From the NCBI GenBank assembly GCA_045399315.1, contig DAYVGO010000054.1, positions 1-34,916 on the forward strand: 34,916 nucleotides of DNA, given 5' to 3'. Shown one piece after another: positions 8,282 through 17,548 of the stretch. A program made the translations under genes and the position numbers. A model generated the notes under the pieces. That model searched no databases and had not been told where the DNA came from. It was given only the letters and a program-made list of their open reading frames with translations. How positions within the stretch are numbered: position 1 is the first letter of the stretch; every line of letters begins with the position of its first letter. The stretch is from Arsenophonus sp045399315 (lineage in GTDB: Bacteria; Pseudomonadota; Gammaproteobacteria; Enterobacterales; Enterobacteriaceae).

Positions 8282-8821
8282 ATGTATTATTTTCCTCACG
8301 AATCGCAGGCATATACTTGCACTTGGATGTCATTATGCTATGTCTACAACAATTTGGCCAAAACAATTAATTCCTAAACTACAACAGAATTTAGCGGATT
8401 ATGATGGTCAATTACACAAAAAGCGAATTAATTAAAGCGAATATTACTATTGAAGATGGTAGTATTGAGGTAAATGGTTCAGAATTAGGGATATTTACCG
8501 AAAGCTCCATCTTAAATAGTGATCGTAATCCTGATTGCAATCGTCAGGAAATCGAATATCAGTTAAAAACACATTTAGGACTGACGGATATTATTTGGTT
8601 AAAAGGTATCAAAGGTTATGATATTACCGATGGCCATATCGATTTTTACGCCCGCTTTATTAATGATGGCAGCATTATTATTAGTCTGGAAAATGATCCT
8701 TATTCTTTTGATTATTGGGTTATCAGCTGACTGTTTTCCAATCGTAAAATTGTTACGGTTAATATTGATGCCATAGCTATTGGAGGCAGGGGGGGGGATT
8801 CATTGTGTAACACAACAACTT
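8282..8821 (+). pseudogene. agmatine deiminase-like protein, degraded
   Basis: Segments of a peptidyl-arginine/agmatine deiminase family protein appear in order. A start after AGGTGA gives MYYFPHESQAYTCTWMS (8282-8332). A frameshift leads to TIWPKQLIPKLQQNLAD. A deletion of perhaps a hundred codons follows, then DGSIEVNGSELGIFTESSIL, QLKTHLGLTDIIWLKG and DITDGHIDFYARF (to about 8680). After a stop at 8728-8730 the frame continues NRKIVTVNIDAIAIGG. Past a run of nine G residues (8789-8797) it reads IHCVTQQL. The last motif corresponds to the family's C-terminal GGGGIHCITQQ active-site segment. Intact relatives hydrolyse agmatine to N-carbamoylputrescine. This copy is clearly dead. Confidence 0.75.
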
Positions 8822-8850
8822 AAAACCACTACTCAATCCATAGTGGTTTT
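8822..8850. terminator. bidirectional intrinsic terminator
   Basis: AAAACCACTA and TAGTGGTTTT form a 10-bp stem around CTCAATCCA, with A residues on one side and T on the other. It lies between the convergent deiminase relic (+) and glycosyltransferase gene (-) and could stop both. Confidence 0.8.
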
Positions 8851-8874
8851 AAATCATAACGATAACTGGCTTAA

Positions 8875-10563
8875 TCAATGATCGATTTTCTTATACAGCA
8901 CTAAATTCTCTTCTGTTTCATCAGGACGGTGGCCGATCCAGAATATTTCCATGCCAGAGGGGGGAGCTCTAACCTCTTTCGAAAGATCGAGAAACCAACG
9001 GCAATGAGGTGGTGTTTCATAGTGATATTGTGATTGATGTAAAATTCCGGTGTAGTAGTAAAGCATTGGTGCTTCTGATTCACCCACTTCATGGGAGACC
9101 ATACAGTCGGTAGAGAGAAATTCAGTGGCAATATGCTGTTTTAGATCGGCAAACACATTTTGATAACCTTTAGCATAATCTATCCAGCCGACAAATAGTG
9201 AGAAGACTAATCCCCAGATAACAGTTAGTCCCAGACACCAAATTTGGGCGGATTTTAAAGCCAGTTGCTTAGCCAACAAACGTTTTTTAAACAGCCAGAT
9301 TAGCGTGATGGTTAATGCAAATAAAAAGGCTAACCGAGAAAAGTGAGGTTGATAGCCGCTTGGTAACCATTGACTAAAAATTGCCAGCAATTGACGGTGT
9401 TCACTTGAGAAGGACAACCAATAGCAAATCCATATTAACGGGATGAGCAAGGAGAACAATATTTGGCTAAAGTAATAACCGATTTTATATAGTTGTGTTG
9501 GTAATAAACAAAAACAGCAAGTTGCTAATAATGCCATAGGGGCAATAAAAGGTAATAAATATAAAGCGCGACCAGAGGCGGAAATTTGTAGTAAAACTAC
9601 ACCGAGTATTACAAAGCTGGTGGGTAAAAAAAGCGCATTGTTTGTTAGGTTTTTTAGTGGTTGTTTTACAATAAAAATAACCGCTAATATACCAGATGGT
9701 AAAGAGAAAAGAAGAATTGCTTCTGGTATACGAAAGGCTTTTGCTTTGGCCCCCAATTGTTCTACTGAAAAACCTAAAAAACGACCAATATTATTATCCC
9801 AGAACCAAACTTTAAAAAGCTCGGGGCTATCATGAAAAAGTAAAATTGGCCAGGGTAAAATAAAACACAAAGATAAAAAGCCAGCAATAATAGACAGAAA
9901 GTAATAGCGTCTATTTCGACATGATTTTAAACAGATAGGTGCCAGAATTACACAGATCCAAATTAAGCCTGGGATAAAAACTCCCTTTGATAGCATGGTA
10001 ATAACGGTGCCGGCAGTTAACCAAAGGGTAGAAAATAGTTTTTTTTCCTGCTTGATGAGACCTAATAAACCATATAAACCAATAATGGTTCCTGTGATCA
10101 AAGCGGTGTCGGTAAACATATCATGACTATGCCTTAGTATACCAGGCGCTGAAGTGAATAACGCCAGAGCGATCCAGATGCGATGATCAGAAAAGTGGGG
10201 AGCGCCAAAAAAACGGTGAGCTAGTAAGACAAAAAAAGATAAGCTTAAGGTAGAAAAAATTAGCGTAGCAGTTCTGGCTGCATCGTGTAGTGGTAACAAG
10301 GGGAAAAAAAGATGGGTGGTAATGGTTGCTAGCCAATAATAAAGTGGCGGTTTTTCCATGAAAGGTTGACCAGCGTTAGTTGGGATCAGCCAGTTACCTG
10401 TTTCATACATGGTTTGTATAATACCAAAGCTATAATTTTCATCTTGCTTCCAGGGATTATGTCCAAAGATACCTGGCAGCAGGTAAATCAATAGAAAAAG
10501 CAAGAAGCCAAATAGCGTTTTGATATCTGTTTTAGATAAAGAGTAGTTTTTTATTATTGTCAT
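8875..10563 (-). CDS. ArnT/PMT-family membrane glycosyltransferase
   Basis: The 562-residue polytopic membrane protein has about 11-13 hydrophobic segments. Its first periplasmic loop reads HNPWKQDENYSFG, then GQPFMEKPPLYYWL, the GT-C signature of lipid-carrier-dependent sugar transferases related to ArnT and protein O-mannosyltransferases. The Asp-Glu pair is the expected catalytic acid position. A soluble C-terminal domain (about residues 470-562) follows the last membrane segment. Family members move a sugar from a polyprenyl-phosphate carrier to lipid A, protein or glycan outside the membrane. The acceptor cannot be told here, and no arn operon genes are adjacent. No clear ribosome-binding site precedes the ATG at 10563. 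It ends at the shared terminator. The frame is intact in a region full of pseudogenes. Confidence 0.8.
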   Translation of the reverse strand: MTIIKNYSLSKTDIKTLFGFLLFLLIYLLPGIFGHNPWKQDENYSFGIIQTMYETGNWLIPTNAGQPFMEKPPLYYWLATITTHLFFPLLPLHDAARTATLIFSTLSLSFFVLLAHRFFGAPHFSDHRIWIALALFTSAPGILRHSHDMFTDTALITGTIIGLYGLLGLIKQEKKLFSTLWLTAGTVITMLSKGVFIPGLIWICVILAPICLKSCRNRRYYFLSIIAGFLSLCFILPWPILLFHDSPELFKVWFWDNNIGRFLGFSVEQLGAKAKAFRIPEAILLFSLPSGILAVIFIVKQPLKNLTNNALFLPTSFVILGVVLLQISASGRALYLLPFIAPMALLATCCFCLLPTQLYKIGYYFSQILFSLLIPLIWICYWLSFSSEHRQLLAIFSQWLPSGYQPHFSRLAFLFALTITLIWLFKKRLLAKQLALKSAQIWCLGLTVIWGLVFSLFVGWIDYAKGYQNVFADLKQHIATEFLSTDCMVSHEVGESEAPMLYYYTGILHQSQYHYETPPHCRWFLDLSKEVRAPPSGMEIFWIGHRPDETEENLVLYKKIDH

Positions 10564-10948
10564 GGAATTAAATTAGTTAATTAGAAATACTGTTGTAATC
10601 AAGTTTAGCAATGACTTATGTTAATAATCTGCTTAAATGGTTGGTATAATATAATAACCATCGATAAGTCATATTAGCATAAATGTTAATCGCCTTTTGG
10701 GTTTAAAAGTAGCAAAGTCATATAAATGTGATTATTTTTTCTATTAAAATAATATCATGTGTTGTACTGATAATAAGCCAATTTTTTTATTAACAATATA
10801 AACAAAAAGATTTGCCTGATCCTCTATAACAAAAAACGCTGTTGATAATATTTATCGTGAAAAATGCTTGATTGTTGTCTTACAGATCACCAGATAATTG
10901 CGCCAGTAAAAATCTCTCTTTTTCTTTTTATAAAAGCAAGTGATTGCG

Positions 10949-10989
10949 TATAATTGAAATTGTTTATTTTTTGACGCAACCGTTTTCTT
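10949..10989 (+). promoter_or_regulatory. ghxP promoter -10 and PurR operator
   Basis: ACGCAACCGTTTTCTT (10974-10989) differs from the PurR consensus ACGCAAACGTTTTCNT by one base. It lies 19 bases downstream of a TATAAT (10949-10954), where repressor would block initiation. The rest of the 469-base gap 10564-11032 is AT-rich and shows no gene; a promoter for the divergent glycosyltransferase must lie there but I cannot place it. Confidence 0.7.
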
Positions 10990-11032
10990 TTATAGTTGAA
11001 AGTTACCCTGAATTTCTAAGCAGAGGATCAAC

Positions 11033-12290
11033 ATGTCTGATAGGCTAACTCCTTCTTAGCTATGGTCTATTCTGTTATTGTGGTACCAGTTATGCTAAGC
11101 CAAGCTAGTTTTCTACCCATAGCAATTTTTATTGCTACCTGCCTAGTGGCAGGATGTGGCTCATTATTAATGGGATTATGGGCTAATTTACCGATGGCAA
11201 TTGGTTGTGCCATTTCATTAACTGTATTTACCGCCTTCAGCCTGATTCTTAGTCAACAAGTAAGCATTCCACAGTTGCTTTAGGAGCCGTTTTTTTAATG
11301 GGATGTTTATTTACTTTTATCTCCATTACTGACGTACGTGGCTTTATTCTACCCAGTATGCCAAAGGAGATTGCCCACGACCGGAATTGGCATCGGGCTA
11401 TTTTTGCTATTGATAGCCACCAATAGTATTGGTTTGGTAGTAAAAAATCGGTAGCCTCTTGTCGGTTGCACTTGGTCAGTTTACTTCTTTTCCTGTGATT
11501 ATGACGCTGATCGGTTTAGCTGTTATTTTTGGTTTGGAAAAAAGAAAAATGCCAGGCGGGGTATTAATGGTGATCATTGCAATTTCTATTATTGGCTTAA
11601 TTTTTGATCTGCAAGTGAAATACTAAGGTTTCTTTAAATTGTCAACCCTAGGTGAAGACGGTTTGTCATTATTATTTAGCATGGATATTGTTGGTGCACT
11701 ATCGCCGGTTGTTTTACCCAGTTTATTGGCGTTAGTCATGACCGCTATTTTTGATGCAACAGGCACGATCCGGACGGTAGCCGGTCAAGCCAATCTGTTA
11801 GACAAAAACGGACAAATTATTGACGGTAGTAAAGTGTTAACAGCAGACTCGGTTAGCAGTATTTTTGCTGGTGCTATTGGTGCTTCTCCCTCTGCTGTTT
11901 ACATAAAATCGGCAGCAGGTACAGCCGCTGATGACAAAACCGGATTAACGGTGGTAGTGGTTGGCTTGCTGTTTTGTTAATTTTATTTTTATCGCCCTTA
12001 TCTTATTTGTACCGTCTTATGCCACTGCACCGGCATTAATGTATGTAGGTTTGCTAATGCTGAGTAATGTTGCACAATTGGATTTTAATGACTTTGTTAA
12101 TGCTTTAGCCGACTTACTTTTTGTGGTATTCATTGTTTTAACCTGCAATATTGTTATCGGTATCATGCTGGGTTTTGCTAGCTTAGTGATTGGTCGTTTC
12201 TGTGCCGGAGAGTGGCGTAAATTAAATATGAGTACCGTGTTAATCGCCATAATGTTAGTCACTTTTTATATTAGTGGTCTGTCTATTTAA
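11033..12290 (+). pseudogene. ghxP: guanine/hypoxanthine permease GhxP (YjcD), broken
   Basis: Segments match the E. coli YjcD/GhxP nucleobase permease (NCS2/AzgA-type) along its length. They include MVYSVIVVPVMLSQASFLPI, ATCLVAGCGSLLMGLWANLP, AVFLMGCLFTFISIT, IFDATGTIRTVAGQANLLDK, SATYIKSAAGTAA-like sequence (read SAVYIKSAAGTAA) and YATAPALMYVGLLMLSNVAQ, ending EWRKLNMSTVLIAI and YISGLSI. The N-terminal 30 or so residues are lost: the ATG at 11033 gives MSDRLTPS and a stop. Frameshifts occur near 11275, 11380-11450 and 11965, with stops near 11452 and 11623. A PurR box remains upstream. Its neighbour is yjcE, as in E. coli. It would have imported guanine and hypoxanthine by proton symport. 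Confidence 0.9.
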
Positions 12291-12535
12291 GTTAATCAAC
12301 GTTGGAGTTAATTCTAGCGTGAAATAGAACACACATTAACTGATACGATTAATCTTAAAGTCGAAAATATTTCCTCCTGATAGTTGGTTGTTGAGGGTAG
12401 AATATGGCGAAATGTCGTAGTTATGTTGATGGCTAGTTTACTCTTTTAATAGCACTATCTTATTTTCTATCAATATCTATTAAGCATAGTAGCACTTTGC
12501 TCGATTTTTAACTCAAACTTATCAGTAAGGATAAT

Positions 12536-14185
12536 ATGGAAATATTTTTTACGATCCTCATTTTGATTTTGGTGGTTTCAGTATCAGGGCTTATTACAAA
12601 AGTTATTCCGTTTCGCATACCGCTACCTATTATGCAGATTGCAATCGGAGCACTATTAGCGTGGCCGCATTTTGGTTTGCATGTTGATTTTGATCCAGAA
12701 CTTTTTCTGGTGCTTCTGATCCCGCCTTTATTATTTGTTGATGGTTGGAAAACGCCAACGCGTGAATTTTTTCAAAATGGACGTGAAATTTTTATTTTGG
12801 TTCTAGGCCTGGTTTTGGTGACGGTAGTGGGAATCGGTTATGTGATTTATTGGCTATTACCCGGTATTCCCCTTATTGTTGCCTTTGCTCTAGCAGCGGT
12901 TCTTTCTCCTACTGATGCCGTAGCACTATCCTCTATTGTTGGTCGAGGTCGTATACCAAAGCGGATGATGAGCGTGTTAGAAGGCGAAGCATTGATGAAT
13001 GATGCTTCGGGCTTGGTGGCATTAAAATTTACTGTCGCTATTGCCATGGGAACGATGGTCTTTACTGTGTCTGGTGTTACACTTGGATTTTTTAAAGTCG
13101 CAGTGGGTGGTTTATTGACCGGTATCGCGGTGACGTGGATTTATAGTAAATCACTGCGCATAATGAGTCGATGGAGTGGAGATGATCCGGCAACCCAAAT
13201 GATTTTAATGTTACTATTGCCTTTTGCCTCGTATCTGATCGCCGAGCATATTGGTTTTTCAGGTATTTTATCTGCTGTCGCTGCCGGTATGACAATTAGT
13301 AAAGCCGGTGTGATCCGCAATGCACCATTAGCCATGCGGTTAAGATCGGATAATGTCTGGTCGATGCTAGAATTTGTCTTTAATGGCTTAGTTTTTATCA
13401 TGCTTGGCTTGCAGTTACCAGGTATCTGGGAAACGTCTGTTATTCAAGCCGAGCTGGATCCCAGTGTTGAAACCTGGATGTTATTTGTCACCGTTATCAT
13501 TATTTACACCGCTTTATTATTGTTAAGGTTTAGCTGGTTATGGTTGATGAAGCGATTTAGTCGACTGTTTTTAAAAAAGCGGCCGTTACAATTTGCCTCT
13601 TACACCTATCGTGAATTGTGGCTGGCTTCTTTTGCCGGGATACGCGGCGCAATTACTTTGGCCGGTGTCCTTTCCATACCGTTATTTCTTACCGATGGTA
13701 CCCTTTTCCCTGCTCGTTATCAGTTAGTTTTTATTGCAGCTGGGGTGATTATGTTGTCGATTTTTATTGGTGTGCTGGCTTTGCCTCTTTTATTGCATAA
13801 CTTCAAAGTGGGTGACAAACAGGCAGATATTAATGAGATGCGAATGGCCAAAACAGCGATGGCAAAAGTGGCTATTGTCAGCTTGAATAAAATGGAAGAG
13901 CGTCTTTCGGCCGATGCCCAAGAAGCGCTTGATCCCGAAGTTATTAGTGAAGTTGCCGCCCGAGTTACTGGCTATCTACGTCGCAGAACCGCTGGTCAGG
14001 ATGAGATGGAACATAATTTGCTGGTAGAAGATTTGGAGCGTCGCTTTCGTTTAACGGCGTTACGGGCAGAGCGTGCAGAGTTATATCACCTACGTGCCAC
14101 AAAAGAGATCAGTAATGAAACTATGCGCACGTTATTATTAGATCTTGATTTGATGGAAGCTTTATTGGTTGATAAAGAACATTAA
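12536..14185 (+). CDS. yjcE: Na+/H+ antiporter of the CPA1 family, YjcE
   Basis: The intact 549-residue protein has the same length as E. coli YjcE and near-identical stretches (IPLPIMQIAIGALLAWPHFG, DPELFLVLLIPPLLFVDGWK, LAAVLSPTDAVALSSIVG, GEALMNDASGLVALKF). It has about 12 transmembrane segments over residues 1-425. The NDASG motif carries the ion-binding Asp. The cytoplasmic tail of about 125 residues is helical and charged (RRFRLTALRAERAELYHLRA). It exchanges cytoplasmic sodium (or another monovalent cation) for protons. The 245 bases before it hold no recognisable gene and presumably its promoter. The next, broken exporter gene starts 18 bases after its stop and was probably co-transcribed. 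Confidence 0.95.
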   Translation: MEIFFTILILILVVSVSGLITKVIPFRIPLPIMQIAIGALLAWPHFGLHVDFDPELFLVLLIPPLLFVDGWKTPTREFFQNGREIFILVLGLVLVTVVGIGYVIYWLLPGIPLIVAFALAAVLSPTDAVALSSIVGRGRIPKRMMSVLEGEALMNDASGLVALKFTVAIAMGTMVFTVSGVTLGFFKVAVGGLLTGIAVTWIYSKSLRIMSRWSGDDPATQMILMLLLPFASYLIAEHIGFSGILSAVAAGMTISKAGVIRNAPLAMRLRSDNVWSMLEFVFNGLVFIMLGLQLPGIWETSVIQAELDPSVETWMLFVTVIIIYTALLLLRFSWLWLMKRFSRLFLKKRPLQFASYTYRELWLASFAGIRGAITLAGVLSIPLFLTDGTLFPARYQLVFIAAGVIMLSIFIGVLALPLLLHNFKVGDKQADINEMRMAKTAMAKVAIVSLNKMEERLSADAQEALDPEVISEVAARVTGYLRRRTAGQDEMEHNLLVEDLERRFRLTALRAERAELYHLRATKEISNETMRTLLLDLDLMEALLVDKEH

Positions 14186-14203
14186 GGAATTAAGAGACAA
14201 ACC

Positions 14204-15137
14204 ATGGGATTGCTAGTTATTACGACGTTGCTATGGGCAGCGTCTTTTAGTTTAATCGGTGAATATTTAGCTGGACAGGTTGATAGTTGGTTTGCAGTTT
14301 TAGTCTGTGTTACGTTAGCGGCCATGGTTTTTTTTACACTTTCTACGTTGGTGTGGTTTGACGTTAAAAATTATTTTACTTTATATACTAGTTGGTTCTT
14401 TTTAGTTAGGAATCATGTATCTATTTGTTTTTCGAGCTTATAACTATCCTTAGTGTAGTAGAATTTTTACTCTTTACCGTTTTAACTCCCCTTTATATAA
14501 CTTTATTTTATGATCCACTAGGAAAGCAGCATTTACGCTGGGGATATTTATTTGTGCAGTTTTAGCAGTGATTGGCACAGCTATCATTCGCTATGATCAT
14601 TTGAGTGGATCTTTTCGGCTGTGTTTACTTTATGTACAATTAGCCAATATTTTCTTTGCCATTGGCCAAGTTGGCTATAAAAAAATGATGGAAGTTTATC
14701 CTATCCCACAACAGCAAGTATTTTCCTGGTTCTATATCGGCGCTTGTATAGTGGCGGTGCTAAGTTGGTTTATATTTGGTGACGCCATTAAATTACTGAC
14801 CACCAAAATACAGTGGGTCGCCTTGCTTTGGTTGGGAGTGGGTGCTTCTGGTATTGGTTGTTTTATGTGGAATTATAGAGCGACTCAGGTAGATGCAGGC
14901 ACTTTGGCAATTATGAATAATATGCTAGTGCCAGCCGGATTATTGGTCAATTTTGTTCTCTGGCAGCATCATTCAGATTGGATAAGCTTTAGTATGGGTA
15001 GTAGTTTACTTCTATTATCACTCTGGGTGCATCAACATTGGCTCTATCGCTCGACTTTGGCCAGCCAGATTGAACGCTTATTATTGGTCCAGGGTGAAGA
15101 AATAGCCCCGCAAAATAAGCACAATTGCCCATTTTAA
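14204..15137 (+). pseudogene. EamA/DMT exporter of the CAAT type, frameshifted
   Basis: MGLLVITTLLWAASFSLIGE and GQVDSWFAVLVCVTLAAM open a ten-helix drug/metabolite transporter of the carboxylate/amino acid/amine (CAAT) type. From about 14380 to 14570 the protein jumps frames (LGIMYLFVFRAY, then EFLLFTVLTPLYITLFYDPL). It resumes at about 14560 as IGTAIIRYDHLSGSF and runs intact through LANIFFAIGQVGYKKMMEVY to the stop at 15135-15137. At least two frameshifts plus a stop near 14454 break the third to fifth helices. The start has a reasonable AAGAGA-type site and follows yjcE closely. Substrate unknown. Confidence 0.8.
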
Positions 15138-15152
15138 CAGTGATGGGCAATT
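15122..15152. terminator. bidirectional terminator
   Basis: AATTGCCCAT and ATGGGCAATT form a 10-bp perfect stem around TTTAACAGTG, which contains the stop of the exporter relic. It separates that (+) unit from the convergent yidB (-). Confidence 0.75.
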
Positions 15153-15156
15153 ATAA

Positions 15157-15549
15157 TTAACTACCAAATAGTTTATTTTTTAGTAATTTCATACTAATCG
15201 ATGTTAAATCTAATTTGTCTGGTATATTGCCATCTGGCGTTGCGATATTAACTAATTTAGGCAAATACTCAGCGATTAAAGAAGAGGTTTGTTCTGAATT
15301 TAAACCTACTTTACTGGCTAGGGCAGAAATATTACTTGAACCAAATATTGAGCTAATTTGATCCATACTTATAGGTAAGTTTTCACCTGAGCTTATCCAG
15401 GACTGAATAATGCCACCAAAGCCTTGCTGTTCAAATTTATCAATTAAGCCACGGATGCCACCTTGTGTTTCAATCCAGCTTAGAATATTTTTATATTGAT
15501 TAAATTTTTCACCACCAACCATACTGGTAAGTTGATCTAATAATCCCAT
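15157..15549 (-). CDS. yidB: YidB-like DUF937 protein
   Basis: The 130-residue protein (E. coli YidB 132) opens MGLLDQLTSMVGGEKFNQY. It has the family's central GGIRGLIDKFEQQGFGGIIQ and SWISSGENLPIS, then a C-terminal half with ASKVGLNSEQTSSLIAEYLP. The function of the family is not established; there is no signal peptide or membrane segment. A GAGGG site precedes the ATG. In E. coli yidB lies near gyrB, away from the genes that flank it here, so it marks a rearranged junction. Confidence 0.85.
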   Translation of the reverse strand: MGLLDQLTSMVGGEKFNQYKNILSWIETQGGIRGLIDKFEQQGFGGIIQSWISSGENLPISMDQISSIFGSSNISALASKVGLNSEQTSSLIAEYLPKLVNIATPDGNIPDKLDLTSISMKLLKNKLFGS

Positions 15550-15796
15550 GATAACCCTCTTGCAACATAAAAATTGGTTAAATGATTAGTATTTTCCAAC
15601 CTTTAAATTCAACAAGGTTAGAAATTATCAAAATTTTTGCTAGTCATGAGTTAATAATAGTGAGTTATGCGCCAAAAATACAACAAAAGTATAAAAGATT
15701 TACCTGATTCTTTTAATTAATCGAGTGATTTTTATTTATTAAAAATAGGATATGATCAAATTAGCATAAATAATTTGCTCATATTTTGTTTATAGC

Positions 15797-16512
15797 CATA
15801 TTGGCATTGTTATTATACCCGGTGATTCAAATTGCGTCGCCAAAATTGCAAAATTAATGGATAACTCGGTATATCTGGCTTCTTTACGTGAATTTACCTT
15901 GTGGTATGCTGAACTAATGGTAAACTGATTATTATTTGTTCGACAGGAATCGGTGGCCCATCTACCTCTATTGCCGTGGAAGAATTAGCACAATTGGGAA
16001 TATGTACTTTTCTTCGTATTGGCACTACCAGCGCTATTTAAAAAAATATCAATGTTGGTGATGTACTAATTACAACCGGAGCGGCCTGTCTCGATTGTGC
16101 CAGCTTGTATTTTGCACCTTTAGAATATCCTGTGATAGCTGATTTTAGCTTTACCAATGCACTGTATGAGGCGGCTAAAGCAGCCGGTATACCAACCCAT
16201 ATTGATATTACAGCTTCCTCGGATACTTTTTATCCTAGTTAGGAGAGCGTTATGATACCTTTAGCGGTTGTGTTGTTTGTCGTTTTCAGGGATCAATGGA
16301 AGAATGGCAAAAGATGAGAGTAATTAATTATGAAATGGAGTTGGTCACCTTACTGATTATGTGTTCTAGCCAAGGATTATCAGCTGGTATGATCACCGGG
16401 GATGATTGTTAACCGTATGCAACAGGAAATGCCTGATGAAACATTATTACGTAAAATCGAAGCAAATGTTTTAGCGATTGTTGTTGATGCTGCGTGCCGA
16501 TTACTGAATTAA
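15797..16512 (+). pseudogene. udp: uridine phosphorylase, broken
   Basis: The sequence follows E. coli Udp: IVIIPGDSNCVAKIAKLMDN, REFTLWYAEL, then after a frameshift near 15917 TGIGGPSTSIAVEELAQLGI, TFLRIGTTSAI, a stop near 16039, INVGDVLITTGA, FAPLEYPVIADFSFTNAL, ITASSDTFYPS, a stop near 16240, ERYDTF, GSMEEWQKMRVINYEMEL and CRLLN at the end. A further frameshift and missing codons fall near 16400. The N-terminal 15-20 residues are not recognisable. Udp cleaves uridine to uracil and ribose-1-phosphate. Its position upstream of rmuC matches E. coli, with a dedA-like gene in between. Confidence 0.9.
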
Positions 16513-16893
16513 TTAGTGCTACAAACTTTTACTATTTTTTCAGCAAAACGAGTGTAACTTTTTGTTCTTTTATAAAAATTTTCATAAATTTATGTGAATT
16601 ATTTATTTTATTAAATCGCTTCTTTATTTATCTTAAGTAATACTCGTTTATTTTTTTATTATCTAACGTTATTCAATAATTTTTATTTTGATAAATTGAC
16701 GGATAATTTTCTTATTTTGTTTTTTTACTAAATCAATTAATGTTAACCGCCTGATAATAGCATAGAATAAGATAACTTAAATTTATCCTTTTATAAATTG
16801 AACAAACAACGTTATTATATTGTACGCTGTTATTAATTTACATTATTATCGACTTAATAGTAACAAAAATTTAACTAAAATAGGAATAGTAAA
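16513..16893 (+). other. AT-rich non-coding stretch
   Basis: These 381 bases are extremely AT-rich with long T and A runs and contain no open frame with family resemblance on either strand. They probably hold the promoter of the dedA-like gene and decayed udp downstream sequence. Confidence 0.5.
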
Positions 16894-17424
16894 TTGACAT
16901 TGTCTGAGAGCATTAATGTTATTACCGAATTTGCCCGCCATCATCAGATATTAGCTATCTTTATTGTTTTTCTATTAGCTTTTGGCGAATCATTGGCTTT
17001 CATTTCATTATTACTACCAGCAACGGTGATATTGCTTGGTTTAGGTGCATTAATTGACGATAATGGACTCGCTTTTTTACCAATATGGTTAGCTGCAACC
17101 TGTGGTGCTTTTTTTGGCGATTGGTTCTCTTTTTGGTTTGGATTTCACTATAAGAACCGCGTACGCCATATGTGGCCAATTTCTCGTCGTCCTGAAGTAC
17201 TAGATAGGGGACATCGTTTTTTTGACCGCTGGGGAATATGGAGTGTTTTTATTGGCCGTTTTTTTGGGCCATTAAGGGCAGTGATCCCATTAGTCGCAGG
17301 CATTTGTGCTATGCCAAAACATCATTTCCAGCTAGCTAATTTGTTTTCGGCAGTGGTGTGGGCATTTGGTATTTTAGCACCAGGGGCATTTGGTTTACGT
17401 TGGTTTGCTCAATGGATGGGGTAA
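16894..17424 (+). CDS. DedA-family membrane protein
   Basis: The 176-residue protein has four or five hydrophobic segments. It carries the family hallmarks GESLAFISLLLPATVILLG near residues 30-48, GAFFGDWFSFWFGFHYKN, and GRFFGPLRAVIPLVAGICAM near residues 130-150. The GRFxGPxRxxxPxxAG motif is diagnostic of DedA proteins, which are implicated in membrane lipid (undecaprenyl phosphate or phospholipid) transport and proton-motive-force maintenance. The start appears to be TTG at 16894, with GGAAT upstream. It is nearest in pattern to YabI-type DedA proteins but shorter at the C-terminus. It sits between udp and rmuC, which are adjacent in E. coli. Confidence 0.85.
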   Translation: MTLSESINVITEFARHHQILAIFIVFLLAFGESLAFISLLLPATVILLGLGALIDDNGLAFLPIWLAATCGAFFGDWFSFWFGFHYKNRVRHMWPISRRPEVLDRGHRFFDRWGIWSVFIGRFFGPLRAVIPLVAGICAMPKHHFQLANLFSAVVWAFGILAPGAFGLRWFAQWMG

Positions 17425-17548
17425 AATAGTATTTAAATTTTAGAGTAATGCTGTTTATGCCTAAAAATAAGCGAAATTTATTCTGGACATTTATACAGTA
17501 TACTACTAACTTACTTTATAAAATAAAGACTATTTTAAGGAAACCAAG

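Noticed and set aside
8875..10563. Naming the glycosyltransferase arnT
   Set aside because: Only the general GT-C family motifs match; sequence outside the first loop differs from E. coli ArnT and no arn genes adjoin it.
17485..17505. ACAGTATACT near rmuC as a LexA box
   Set aside because: It lacks the paired CTG...CAG arms at the right spacing.
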